52,717 nt of DNA, taken from NCBI GenBank assembly GCA_021735425.1, contig JAIPGZ010000007.1, positions 1 to 52,717 of the forward strand, in the 5' to 3' direction. The notes under the pieces are model-generated. The model saw only the letters and a list, made by a program, of their open reading frames with translations, made no database searches and had not been told where the DNA came from. The translations under genes and the position numbers were made by a program. Below, piece after piece: positions 22,121 through 30,049 of the stretch (position 1 is its first letter; each line of letters begins with the position of its first letter). Source of the DNA: Candidatus Altimarinota bacterium (GTDB taxonomy: Bacteria; Patescibacteriota; Gracilibacteria; JAHISY01).

Positions 22121-23592
22121 ATCTGCTGCTTCCCTTGATTTTCCTTCCTCCGCGAACAACCGCGGCATTTTTCGATTTTCGCGAGATACTTGGCGTCAAT
22201 GCCTTTCGTCGGGTACTTGCCGTCAAAACAAGCAGTGCAAAAATGTGGAATTTTAGTTTTTTCAAATTCGCAGGATTTGATCAAGTCCGGTAGCGAAAGA
22301 TAAAAAACTCCGTCAGCTTTCAACTTTTTGGCGATTTGCGAGATAGAAAGTTTATTGGCAATAAATTCTTTTTTGCTCGGCATATCAACCCCGTAGACAC
22401 AGGGCGACCGTAGCGGCGGAGAAGCCGAGGCAAAGTAAACTTTTTTAGCACCGGCAGAGCGAACCATCTCAACAATCTGGCGCGAAGTGTTGCCGCGGAC
22501 AACCGAATCATCAACCAGTAAAACATTTTTATTCCGCAACTCAAGTGGTAGCGGAATCAGTTTGTGGCGAATCGATTTTTGGCGTTTGGCTTGCGTCGAC
22601 ATGATGAAAGTCCGCCCAATGTAACGATTTTTAATCAGCCCTTCACGGTAATTGACACCCAACGCTGACGCGACTGTAAGCGCCGAAGTCCGAGAAGTAT
22701 CGGGCACTGGCACAACGACATCGATTTGAATCTTCGATTTTTTTATTTCAACAGCCAAATATTCCCCTGCCCGCAGCCGCGCTCGGTAAACGGAAATATC
22801 ATCAATCGTAGCATCCGGTCGTGCGAGGTAAACAAATTCAAAAATACAGGGCGCCCACTTTTTGGGAACCAATTGCTCGCGAGCAATTTTGCCGGAAGAC
22901 GACAACCAAACCGCCTCCCCGGGCTGAACGTCGCCGAGATTTTCAAAACCGAGAGCTGTCAGCGCCGGATTTTCTGATGCCGCCGCCAATTCATCTTGGC
23001 GCTTCCCTCGACGTCTGCCGACTGAAAGCGGTCGCAAACCGTGCTGATCGCGAATCGCGAGGATACCGTAACCAGCGACAAGAATCACCGCCGCATAACT
23101 ACCGGCAGCCCGTTGAACAGTTTTTTTCGCGGCTGCAAAAAGTTTGGATAACGAAAACTTGGTCATTTTTTGTTTACGCAATTCCCGCGAAAAAACATTT
23201 AGAAGAATTTCCGAATCGCTCGGTGTGTTGAGATGTCTCCCTTCCCGCGCTAACTCTTTGCGCAATTTATCAGTATTGGTCAAATTGCCGTTGTGGACTA
23301 AACCTAAACCGAATGGTGAATTGACAAAAAACGGTTGGGCTTCCTCGGCGGAATAACTGCCAGCCGTCGGATAACGGACATGGCCGATACCAATCGAGCC
23401 ACGCAGCTCGGAAATATCTGCCGCGAGAATAACGTCGCGAACCAAACCAGCTCCCCGCTTGGTGTGAAATTGATTACCATCGAAAGTCATCATTCCGGCG
23501 GCATCCTGACCGCGATGCTGCAAAGTCGCCAGCCCATCGTAAAGCTCGCCGAAAACTTCATTTTCACCCGCGATGCCGATTACTCCACACAT
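22108..23592 (-). CDS. purF: Amidophosphoribosyltransferase
   Basis: Makes phosphoribosylamine from PRPP and glutamine, the first step of purine synthesis. The mature N-terminal nucleophile is the Cys of MCGVIGIAGENEVFGELYDGLATLQHRGQDAAG (class II glutamine amidotransferase). GSYSAEEAQPF and LVHNGNLTN line the glutaminase site. The PRPP-binding loop is VLLVDDSVVRGNTS in the phosphoribosyltransferase half. The four cysteines that hold a [4Fe-4S] cluster in the Bacillus-type enzyme appear present, in WAPCIFEFVYLARPD, RSPCVYGVDMPS and FCTACFDGKYPT, with a further CRGC near the C-terminus. At 494 residues it is somewhat longer than usual because of a basic tail. No other pur gene is in the window; folD lies just upstream and supplies one-carbon units. 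Confidence 0.95.
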   Translation of the reverse strand: MCGVIGIAGENEVFGELYDGLATLQHRGQDAAGMMTFDGNQFHTKRGAGLVRDVILAADISELRGSIGIGHVRYPTAGSYSAEEAQPFFVNSPFGLGLVHNGNLTNTDKLRKELAREGRHLNTPSDSEILLNVFSRELRKQKMTKFSLSKLFAAAKKTVQRAAGSYAAVILVAGYGILAIRDQHGLRPLSVGRRRGKRQDELAAASENPALTALGFENLGDVQPGEAVWLSSSGKIAREQLVPKKWAPCIFEFVYLARPDATIDDISVYRARLRAGEYLAVEIKKSKIQIDVVVPVPDTSRTSALTVASALGVNYREGLIKNRYIGRTFIMSTQAKRQKSIRHKLIPLPLELRNKNVLLVDDSVVRGNTSRQIVEMVRSAGAKKVYFASASPPLRSPCVYGVDMPSKKEFIANKLSISQIAKKLKADGVFYLSLPDLIKSCEFEKTKIPHFCTACFDGKYPTKGIDAKYLAKIEKCRGCSRRKENQGKQQMTLL

Positions 23593-23714
23593 AGATCTAA
23601 TTTTTAATTAAAAATTTTAAATTTCAAAACAATTTTTAATTTTTTAATATTGAAATGTTTTAAACCTTTAAAATTTAAGCATTTAATCTTGTTTTAAAAT
23701 TTGAAACTTGAAAT
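23593..23714. repeat. A/T-rich TTTAAAATTT-type repeat spacer between purF and folD
   Basis: The spacer is built of words such as TTAATTAAAAATTTTAAATTTCAAAAC and TTTGAAACTTGAAATTTAAAA (variants of one motif, both orientations). The same motif appears at 6145-6175. No gene or clear promoter is visible. Confidence 0.5.
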
Positions 23715-24542
23715 TTAAAATTTATTTTGCGAAGCGAAATAGGTGTTTTCTATCAAAATCGCTACCGTCATCGGTCCGACTCCACCCGGTACAGGAGTAA
23801 TCGCGGAGGCAATTTTTTTGACCGAATCGAAGTCGACATCCCCTACTAATCCTGTGTCAACTTTCGCACAACCACAATCAACGACGACACAGTTCCTTTT
23901 TAACATCTTCGCGCGAATCAATTTAGGAACACCTGTCGCAGAAATGACGATGTCCGCATTTTTCGTGAAGCTCGCCAAATTTTTGGTAAATTCGTGACAG
24001 ACAGTGACCGTCGCGTCGCGGTTGATGAGAAGCATCGCGAGCGGCTTCCCGACGATATTGGAATGACCAACAACTACAACATTTTTGCTTTTTAAAGGGA
24101 TCTTGTAGAAATCCAACAAACGCAGAATCCCCGCCGGCGTAGCAGGCAGCAACGTCGACAAATCAAGCAAACCACGCCCAAGATTGAGCGGATGGAAACC
24201 ATCAACATCTTTGGCAGGAGAAATTTTTTCTAGAATTTTGCGGGTTGAAATTTGGCGTGGCAATGGTAACTGAACAATGAAGCCTTGAATTTTTTTGTCA
24301 CGATTTAATTTTTCAATTTCCTGTAAAAGCTGCTTCTCGGAAATCGAGGTCGGAAAATTTTTTTCGTAAAAACGCATCCCGACCTTCTCTGCCGCTAGCT
24401 TCTTTTGGTGCACATAAACCAAACTCGCAGAATGCCGACCAACGATGATTACAGCTAAACCAATTTTTAATTTTTTCGCGACGATTTTCCGTTTAACCGA
24501 ATTGAGAATTTTCGCGGAAAGTTTTTTACCATCGAGAATCAT
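23715..24542 (-). CDS. folD: Methylenetetrahydrofolate dehydrogenase / cyclohydrolase
   Basis: A bifunctional enzyme interconverting 5,10-methylene- and 10-formyl-tetrahydrofolate with NADP. The 275-residue protein has LAVIIVGRHSASLVYVHQKKLAAEKVGMRF with the catalytic Lys of YxxxK, then GFIVQLPLPRQIS, PAKDVDGFHPLNLGRGL, and the dinucleotide loop VVVVGHSNIVGKPLAMLLINRDATVTVCH. The end ITPVPGGVGPMTVAILIENT is a near-perfect family signature. It yields 10-formyl-THF for purines and for Fmt, which is also encoded in this window. The 5' leader is only about 30 nt and consists mainly of a terminator-like hairpin at 24547-24571, so expression may be attenuated or the message protected. Confidence 0.95.
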   Translation of the reverse strand: MILDGKKLSAKILNSVKRKIVAKKLKIGLAVIIVGRHSASLVYVHQKKLAAEKVGMRFYEKNFPTSISEKQLLQEIEKLNRDKKIQGFIVQLPLPRQISTRKILEKISPAKDVDGFHPLNLGRGLLDLSTLLPATPAGILRLLDFYKIPLKSKNVVVVGHSNIVGKPLAMLLINRDATVTVCHEFTKNLASFTKNADIVISATGVPKLIRAKMLKRNCVVVDCGCAKVDTGLVGDVDFDSVKKIASAITPVPGGVGPMTVAILIENTYFASQNKF

Positions 24543-24546
24543 TGGA

Positions 24547-24584
24547 GAAAAGAAAAACCTCGAAAGCGAGGCGAGCCTATTTTA
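24547..24584 (-). promoter_or_regulatory. folD promoter with terminator-like leader hairpin
   Basis: On the minus strand TAAAAT (24584 to 24579) is followed at the expected start point by CCTCG-CTTT-CGAGG (24571 to 24558) and then TTTTTCTTTTC. The whole leader before the folD ATG is about 30 nt. No minus-strand gene lies upstream that this terminator could serve. Confidence 0.5.
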
Positions 24585-24665
24585 ATGAGAAAAAATGAAG
24601 AATTCAAATCATAGCGGAGACGAAGTTCTTGAATAAAAAGATGATTCAAAAAAATTATCTTGCTA

Positions 24666-24695
24666 TTGACAAAGATAGATAAAAAATATTAAAAT
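24666..24695 (+). promoter_or_regulatory. Distal promoter of the pilus operon
   Basis: A consensus TTGACA at 24666-24671 and TAAAAT at 24690-24695 are separated by 18 nt. The stretch ATATTAAAATCAAGTCTT is repeated exactly at 48593-48610 in another promoter. Confidence 0.65.
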
Positions 24696-24728
24696 CAAGT
24701 CTTCAATTGTTTCCAAATACGCTTTCTG

Positions 24729-24757
24729 TTGTTTTTTAAGCGGAATCGTGCTAAAAT
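24729..24757 (+). promoter_or_regulatory. Proximal promoter of the pilus operon
   Basis: TTGTTT at 24729-24734, a 17-nt spacer and an extended -10 TGCTAAAAT ending at 24757. The start point would be near 24764, about 30 nt before the first gene. Confidence 0.6.
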
Positions 24758-24794
24758 AACAAGAATTTATTACTAAAAATTAAATTTTATTCTC

Positions 24795-26579
24795 ATGTCC
24801 ACCTCAGCAAAAAACCCCAACGAAAACCCTAAAAAGTCCTCGTTTTGGGAAAGGCTCAGCGAGAAGCAATCTTCGGAAGAAGGCAGCTCTCTCGTAAATG
24901 CGATTGTCAAACAAGCCGAAAAAGAAGCTAGTGGCAGCGGAAAACACAATTCCGCGCTCAACAGTCTTAAAGCAGAAAGTGAAAGAAAAGAGCGTGCGCA
25001 TATGATGCTCGCTAACGCTAAAACTGTGCTCGGCTTCGTAATCATAGCCATCATCTCAGTCTGGCTTTATTTCTTTGCCATGCTGCATGAAAGCAATTAT
25101 TTTCATGCAAAAATCGGCAAAGAAAATCTGACGACTGAGCTAAATCGTAAAGCTGCAATTTTAGATCAAATTCTCACCGACAAACGAGACACTATAAAAT
25201 TCAGCAAACTTTTGCGTGTAGAAAATCTCGCAAATCAGGTTCTCGTAATTGACATCGATGACCCCGTTTTAAATTACGAACGACCGCAAGGAGAAAAAGT
25301 CACTCCCCGTGACGACTCTGCGGAAATACTTATTAAAACGGTCAATTTGGACGGAAGTGTGGTTTACCATGCGGAAACGGAAATTCGCAGTCTCGAAGAT
25401 GCCCGCGATATCCGTATAGAAAAAATTCGTAGTGCCCTCATGGAAATCTCTAAAACAGCAGAGGAGCTGCAGACTGCAATCAAGAGCGATCCAGAAATAG
25501 AGGAAAATCTAACAGCTTTAACTAATGAAATCACAACAATAGATGTCGAAGAAAAAGACTTTCCATCTGCTCCGTTGAAAAATCACCTAGCCACAGCACA
25601 ATCCTTGGCTAAAGAAATTTTAAGGAAAGTTAAAAAAATAAACCTTGATAACCTGGTAACAGACATTAAAAAACAAGTTCAGGCAATTGACACGACAGGA
25701 ACAGGAGTGCAAACAAAAGAAATAGTAGTAGGACTGCAGGCTAGTCTAAATAGAATATCCGCCCAACAACCAAGCAGCTTGATAACTGCCCTAAATGAGA
25801 CGAAAGTAATTAATGTCAAAAATATCCCCGAAAACGAAATTTATCAAAAAATAATTCGTATCATCGGAGACCCTCAGGATGAAAAAAATAATTCCGATTT
25901 GTCGACTGCTTCAACCATCGCACCCAACCTAGATCGCATAAACACAATTGATGACATCAGGAAAGGACGAATCCCGTGGTCAAACGTGATTGAGCAAACT
26001 GACAAAATTGTTCGACTTGGTGCCGATTTGAAAAGAGATACAGAAGGCACCCCGCTTGATTCTCGCCGAGATATCGATCCAGATGGACAACTCGTAAGCT
26101 TATCTTCTTACACTGGCAAATCAGCCAAAGGCGAAATCGAAATTAGTGGAGAGGTGTTTGGAGAAGCCAATTATGACAAAAAAAGCTTCACTCTGCTCTC
26201 CGATCTTATCGATGCTTTTGAGTCCAGTAAGGACTTCCAGGACGTCTCTGGATTCTCTTTTTCAAAAAGTGAGGATCGCCAAGGACGTATCTTGTCCCCT
26301 TTGAGCCTCAAACTCACTCTGCAGGATCCGGCTGTCTTCGATTCGCGTGACATTAATCAAACCGAAGAGAAGAAAGTCAAATCAGACACTATTCAAACTG
26401 AAATCAAAAATATTGACGTCGAAGCCGTCAAAGAAATTGACTTTTCTTTCTCTGGCAAATCTAAGACCGAAGATATTCAAGCTGCCAATACGGAATCCAA
26501 TCTTGATGAGCACAAGCGAGCCTCAGCAGGAGAGTTTATTGATGCTTTCGAAGCTCTTCATATTATTCTTAATAATTAA
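24795..26579 (+). CDS. Bitopic membrane protein of the pilus cluster (PilN position)
   Basis: A 594-residue protein opening the pilus operon. Residues 1-70 are hydrophilic and charged, residues about 76-96 (TVLGFVIIAIISVWLYFFAML) form one membrane helix, and the rest should be outside. The outer part begins with a coiled-coil-like stretch (ENLTTELNRKAAILDQILTDKRDTIKFSKLL) and has several helical Glu/Lys-rich regions. It occupies the place of PilN, upstream of a PilO-like protein, but is about three times larger and I see no specific PilN motif. The long C-terminal part includes repeated SFSKSEDRQGRILSPLSLKLTLQDP-like beta segments. It is likely a structural part of the pilus base; the assignment rests mainly on context. 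Confidence 0.6.
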   Translation: MSTSAKNPNENPKKSSFWERLSEKQSSEEGSSLVNAIVKQAEKEASGSGKHNSALNSLKAESERKERAHMMLANAKTVLGFVIIAIISVWLYFFAMLHESNYFHAKIGKENLTTELNRKAAILDQILTDKRDTIKFSKLLRVENLANQVLVIDIDDPVLNYERPQGEKVTPRDDSAEILIKTVNLDGSVVYHAETEIRSLEDARDIRIEKIRSALMEISKTAEELQTAIKSDPEIEENLTALTNEITTIDVEEKDFPSAPLKNHLATAQSLAKEILRKVKKINLDNLVTDIKKQVQAIDTTGTGVQTKEIVVGLQASLNRISAQQPSSLITALNETKVINVKNIPENEIYQKIIRIIGDPQDEKNNSDLSTASTIAPNLDRINTIDDIRKGRIPWSNVIEQTDKIVRLGADLKRDTEGTPLDSRRDIDPDGQLVSLSSYTGKSAKGEIEISGEVFGEANYDKKSFTLLSDLIDAFESSKDFQDVSGFSFSKSEDRQGRILSPLSLKLTLQDPAVFDSRDINQTEEKKVKSDTIQTEIKNIDVEAVKEIDFSFSGKSKTEDIQAANTESNLDEHKRASAGEFIDAFEALHIILNN

Positions 26580-26594
26580 ATTAAACTTTTTCAA

Positions 26595-27251
26595 ATGACA
26601 AAATACATCACTCGACTCGAACAAGGCGCCCAAATTCGTTTTGGGCTTTCAGCAGTAATTGTTCTGCTAGCTAGCTTTTTTATAATTTGGCCGAATTATC
26701 AAAAATTTGTCGCAACTCGAAAAAACATTATCCTAACCGATCAAAAGATTGCCAACGAGGAAATCGAACTAGAAACGGAACGTGATATTTATCGAGCCCT
26801 CAAGACTCAATACAACACAGAAGCAATCTTGAGCGATAAAACGATTTCGACTATCCTGCCAAAAAATGCAGAGGAGACTAATATCGTAAGAGAACTAGAA
26901 AAAAAGGCTAACGAGCTCGCTGGCGATGATAAATCATTTGTTTTAGAAAAAGTAAATTTTGGTAAAAATACCGCACAAAAAGACTCCGACTACTTTGTCC
27001 TACCAATCAAAATCTCTATTTCTGGTAGCGAAGAGAAAATTATGACCTTTTTACGTTATCTCGAAAAAACTGGCAGTATTTCTGCAGAAGTTGGAAAAGC
27101 GACTCGTCTGCTCGACATCAAAGATATCAGCATAGATCTCAAAAATCGTGGCGCTCAGACAGAAATGGAAAATAATATTACTGCTGATTTGTCCATCGAC
27201 AGCTACAGCTTACCCACCTCGGAAGAAATTGCCGCTGCGAAAACAAAATAA
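26595..27251 (+). CDS. PilO-like pilus alignment protein
   Basis: This 218-residue protein has a short cytoplasmic start, one membrane helix (IRFGLSAVIVLLASFFIIWPNY, about residues 13-34), a coiled coil (KNIILTDQKIANEEIELETERDIYRALKTQY), and a ferredoxin-like outer domain. The outer domain includes FVLPIKISISGSEEKIMTFLRYLEKTGSISAEV, which resembles the PilO pattern of KLxxxGxYxxLxxFLxxLE. PilO and PilN form the inner-membrane alignment complex that links the ATPase platform to the periplasm in type IV pili. It lies 15 nt after the large membrane protein and 35 nt before pilB. Sequence identity within this family is low, so confidence is moderate. Confidence 0.7.
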   Translation: MTKYITRLEQGAQIRFGLSAVIVLLASFFIIWPNYQKFVATRKNIILTDQKIANEEIELETERDIYRALKTQYNTEAILSDKTISTILPKNAEETNIVRELEKKANELAGDDKSFVLEKVNFGKNTAQKDSDYFVLPIKISISGSEEKIMTFLRYLEKTGSISAEVGKATRLLDIKDISIDLKNRGAQTEMENNITADLSIDSYSLPTSEEIAAAKTK

Positions 27252-27286
27252 AAAGTGAGATTAAAGAACGGCAAAACAAAAATAAA

Positions 27287-28588
27287 ATGACCGATAAAAT
27301 TGCAGCATTACAGAACGCAATTATCGCAAGTGACGTCCCGCAAATCGCGGAAGACGTCGTCAACTGTGCGATTGACGTCGGCGCCTCGGACATTCACATC
27401 GAACCGTCTGAATACACCATCAGAATCCGCTTCCGAGTAGATGGAATTCTCCGCCAGATTGTGGAATATCCACCCTCAATACATTCAGCCCTAGTGAGCA
27501 GATTAAAAATCATGGGCAACCTGAAAATAGATGAAAGCCGAATTCCACAAGACGGCAGAGTCCAGGTGACCACTCCGGAGGGAAAGGAGCTCGACCTTCG
27601 TCTTTCGACCCTCCCGACCGTCCACGGTGAAAAAATCGTAATGAGGTTACAAGATCGCAGCCGCAGAACACCGAAACTCGAAGAGCTTGGTATCGAGCCT
27701 CACAATCTTAAAATCTTGAAAAGGGCAATCTCCGCACCAAACGGGATTCTCCTCACAACCGGTCCGACCGGTTCGGGGAAGACAACCACTCTCTATTCCT
27801 GCCTTGATATCTTGAATACTCCCGAGGTCAATATCATGACCATCGAGGACCCAGTCGAAATCCAAATGGACGGACTGAACCAGAGTCAGGTCCACCCGGC
27901 GATTAATTATACTTTCGCCTACGGTCTCCGAACTGGGCTGCGGCAAGATCCTGACATCATCATGGTCGGAGAAATCCGGGATCGAGAAACAATCGAAGTC
28001 GCAGTGGAAGCTGCGCTCACCGGACATCTCGTGCTTTCAACAATTCACACAAACTCGGCGGTCTCGACTATCACCCGCTTACTAGACATGGATGTCCCCG
28101 CCTTTCTCATCACCGCAACGGTAAACGCCATCATCGCCCAAAGACTTGTCCGAAAAATTTGTGAGAAATGCAAAAAGGAAGATGTGCTTACACCCGCTGT
28201 CGAGAAAAAATTGAGAAAAGCAATCTCGACGATGAATCTGGCCCAACGGAAAAGACTTAAGTTGGAAGATGAGAGTACTCCATTAAAAATATATCACGGT
28301 GAAGGCTGCGACCAATGTGGTGACAGTGGATACAAAGGCAGAATGGGATTGTATGAAATTCTCGAGATGAGCAACCAACTTAAGAATTTAATTCTCAAAA
28401 GTGCCTCTCCGCTCGAGATTGAAGCCCAATCAATCGCAGAAGGAATGAAAACTCTTGAACACGATGGTGTAGAAAAAATTCTGGCTGGAGTCACCACACC
28501 TGAAGAAGTTTACGCAGTAGCCCGCGCGACAGAGGATGAATCCGAAGATGATGATACCGATGAAATAGAAAAAAATCTTGAAAAATAA
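27287..28588 (+). CDS. pilB: Type IV pilus assembly ATPase (PilB/GspE family)
   Basis: A hexameric secretion ATPase that drives pilus extension at the cytoplasmic face. The 433-residue protein has ASDIHIEPSEYTIRIRFRVDG (N2 domain), Walker A GPTGSGKT at 159-166, the Asp box around IMTIEDPVEIQ, and Walker B IIMVGEIRDRETIEVAVEAALTGHLVLSTIHTN with the His box. A zinc-binding CEKCKK...GCDQCGDSGYKGRMGLYEI tetracysteine is the mark of PilB/GspE rather than PilT. It lacks the usual N-terminal MshEN/N1 domain, so it is about 130 residues shorter than E. coli or Thermus PilB. The acidic tail DESEDDDTDEIEKN is unusual. pilC follows after 10 nt. Confidence 0.92.
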   Translation: MTDKIAALQNAIIASDVPQIAEDVVNCAIDVGASDIHIEPSEYTIRIRFRVDGILRQIVEYPPSIHSALVSRLKIMGNLKIDESRIPQDGRVQVTTPEGKELDLRLSTLPTVHGEKIVMRLQDRSRRTPKLEELGIEPHNLKILKRAISAPNGILLTTGPTGSGKTTTLYSCLDILNTPEVNIMTIEDPVEIQMDGLNQSQVHPAINYTFAYGLRTGLRQDPDIIMVGEIRDRETIEVAVEAALTGHLVLSTIHTNSAVSTITRLLDMDVPAFLITATVNAIIAQRLVRKICEKCKKEDVLTPAVEKKLRKAISTMNLAQRKRLKLEDESTPLKIYHGEGCDQCGDSGYKGRMGLYEILEMSNQLKNLILKSASPLEIEAQSIAEGMKTLEHDGVEKILAGVTTPEEVYAVARATEDESEDDDTDEIEKNLEK

Positions 28589-28598
28589 TCCCTAAAAA

Positions 28599-29927
28599 AT
28601 GCAATTTGATTACACAGCTCGCGACAAAAACGGTAAAGAAATCACTGGCACAATCAGCGCGACGAGTAAACTCGAAGCTGCCGACAAACTTTTTAACGAA
28701 AAAAGATTAAATGTCGTCAGCCTAGAACAAGCCGATACAAAGAAGGATCCTGAGAAAAAACCAAACACGGCTCCTAGCACAAAATCGAATTCTAAAATTA
28801 CTAAAAATTCGGGGCACTCGGCACAGGGGTTTATGAATTCGATTAATGAGTTCCTCGCCACCCACGCCAAAGTCTTACCGAAAGACAAAGCCATTGTTTT
28901 TCTTCTACTGGCAGTGATGATCAACGCTGGACTCTCAATTGTGAAAGCTTTGAAAATTTTAAGCAAACAAAGTGAAAACCCAAAGCTTAAAATGGTTTTG
29001 GAAGACATCGCCAAAAAAGTGGAAGGCGGGGTGCGCTTTTCTGATGGACTGAAGGAATACAGCGAAATCTTTTTAGAATCTGAAATTGGAATGATTGAAG
29101 CCGGTGAAGCTTCTGGGCAATTAAATAAAACCCTCGTCAATCTCGCTACTGAAACAGAAAAGTCTTCTGGCCTTTCTAAAAAAATAAAATCGGCAATGAT
29201 TTATCCGGCCGTAGTGGTCACGATCTTAATCGGCGCAGTTTTTTTGGTAATGACAATGGTAATTCCAAAACTCGGCGAACTTTTTTCAGGCGCGGGAGCC
29301 GAGTTGCCATTCGCGACACAATTATTAGTCAATACTTCGAATTGGTTCATCGGAGATACTCTTATCATGCCAAATTGGTTGTGGTTAATCTGCATAATGG
29401 TAGGTGGCGTAATTCTCATTAATTGGTGGAAAAAAACTCCGACCGGCAAAGTAAGCTGGGACCGCTTCTTATTAAATCTTCCTATCTTTGGGATGTTGAA
29501 TAAAAAAGCTGCCTTGGCTTCTTTTTCACGGCAATTGGCCTTACTTTCGGATTCAGGAGTAGCTATTGTTTGCTCCTTAGAGATTACAGCGAATGCCGTC
29601 GGTAATGAAGTTTACCGGCTGCGTTTATTAGAGGTGAAAGCTGACGTAGAACGCGGTATCGCAATTCATAAAAGCATCGAGGGAGATAAACTTTTCCCCG
29701 ATCTGGTAGTCAGTATGATTGCAGTCGGTGAACAAACCGCCCAGCTTGGAGCTGTCACACAGAAAATTGCTGTCTTCTATGACGAAGAAGTCGATACTTA
29801 TGTCAAAAATCTTTCGACAATCATGGAACCAGTAATAATCGTGGTAATCGGTGTGATGGTCGGAGGTCTCGTCGCAGCTATTATGCAGCCGATTATGGAG
29901 CTAACCGATGTAGCTGCGTTAGCGTAG
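28599..29927 (+). CDS. pilC: Type IV pilus inner-membrane platform protein
   Basis: The polytopic GspF/PilC platform that couples PilB to pilin insertion. The 442-residue protein starts with YTARDKNGKEITGTISATSKLEAADKLFNEKRLNVVSLE, the typical soluble head. Two GspF repeats follow, each with a helical bundle ending in membrane segments (SAMIYPAVVVTILIGAVFLVMTMVIPKL and LSTIMEPVIIVVIGVMVGGLVAAIMQPIMEL). Signature pieces are GLSIVKALKILSKQSENPKLK and GEASGQLNKTLVNLA. A Lys/Pro/Ser-rich linker (residues about 48-70) sits between head and first repeat. No pilin, prepilin peptidase or PilM is in the window, so the operon is only part of the machinery. It is convergent with topA. Confidence 0.93.
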   Translation: MQFDYTARDKNGKEITGTISATSKLEAADKLFNEKRLNVVSLEQADTKKDPEKKPNTAPSTKSNSKITKNSGHSAQGFMNSINEFLATHAKVLPKDKAIVFLLLAVMINAGLSIVKALKILSKQSENPKLKMVLEDIAKKVEGGVRFSDGLKEYSEIFLESEIGMIEAGEASGQLNKTLVNLATETEKSSGLSKKIKSAMIYPAVVVTILIGAVFLVMTMVIPKLGELFSGAGAELPFATQLLVNTSNWFIGDTLIMPNWLWLICIMVGGVILINWWKKTPTGKVSWDRFLLNLPIFGMLNKKAALASFSRQLALLSDSGVAIVCSLEITANAVGNEVYRLRLLEVKADVERGIAIHKSIEGDKLFPDLVVSMIAVGEQTAQLGAVTQKIAVFYDEEVDTYVKNLSTIMEPVIIVVIGVMVGGLVAAIMQPIMELTDVAALA

Positions 29928-29949
29928 GTTGGTTATTTATTGATAATCA

Positions 29950-30040
29950 TTGGTCATTAGTCGTCCGGACCATGGCACTAACAATTTATAAACCCTCTGT
30001 TTATTTCGAATTACCTACTAATGACTAATTAATCATTAGC
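29950..30040. repeat. TCATTAGT/ACTAATGA inverted-repeat spacer between pilC and topA
   Basis: GGTCATTAGTCG near 29961 and CTACTAATGACTAATTAATCATTAG near 30012 are mirror-image words forming a possible bidirectional terminator. No gene is seen in the 122-nt spacer. Confidence 0.4.
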
Positions 30041-30049
30041 TAATAACTT

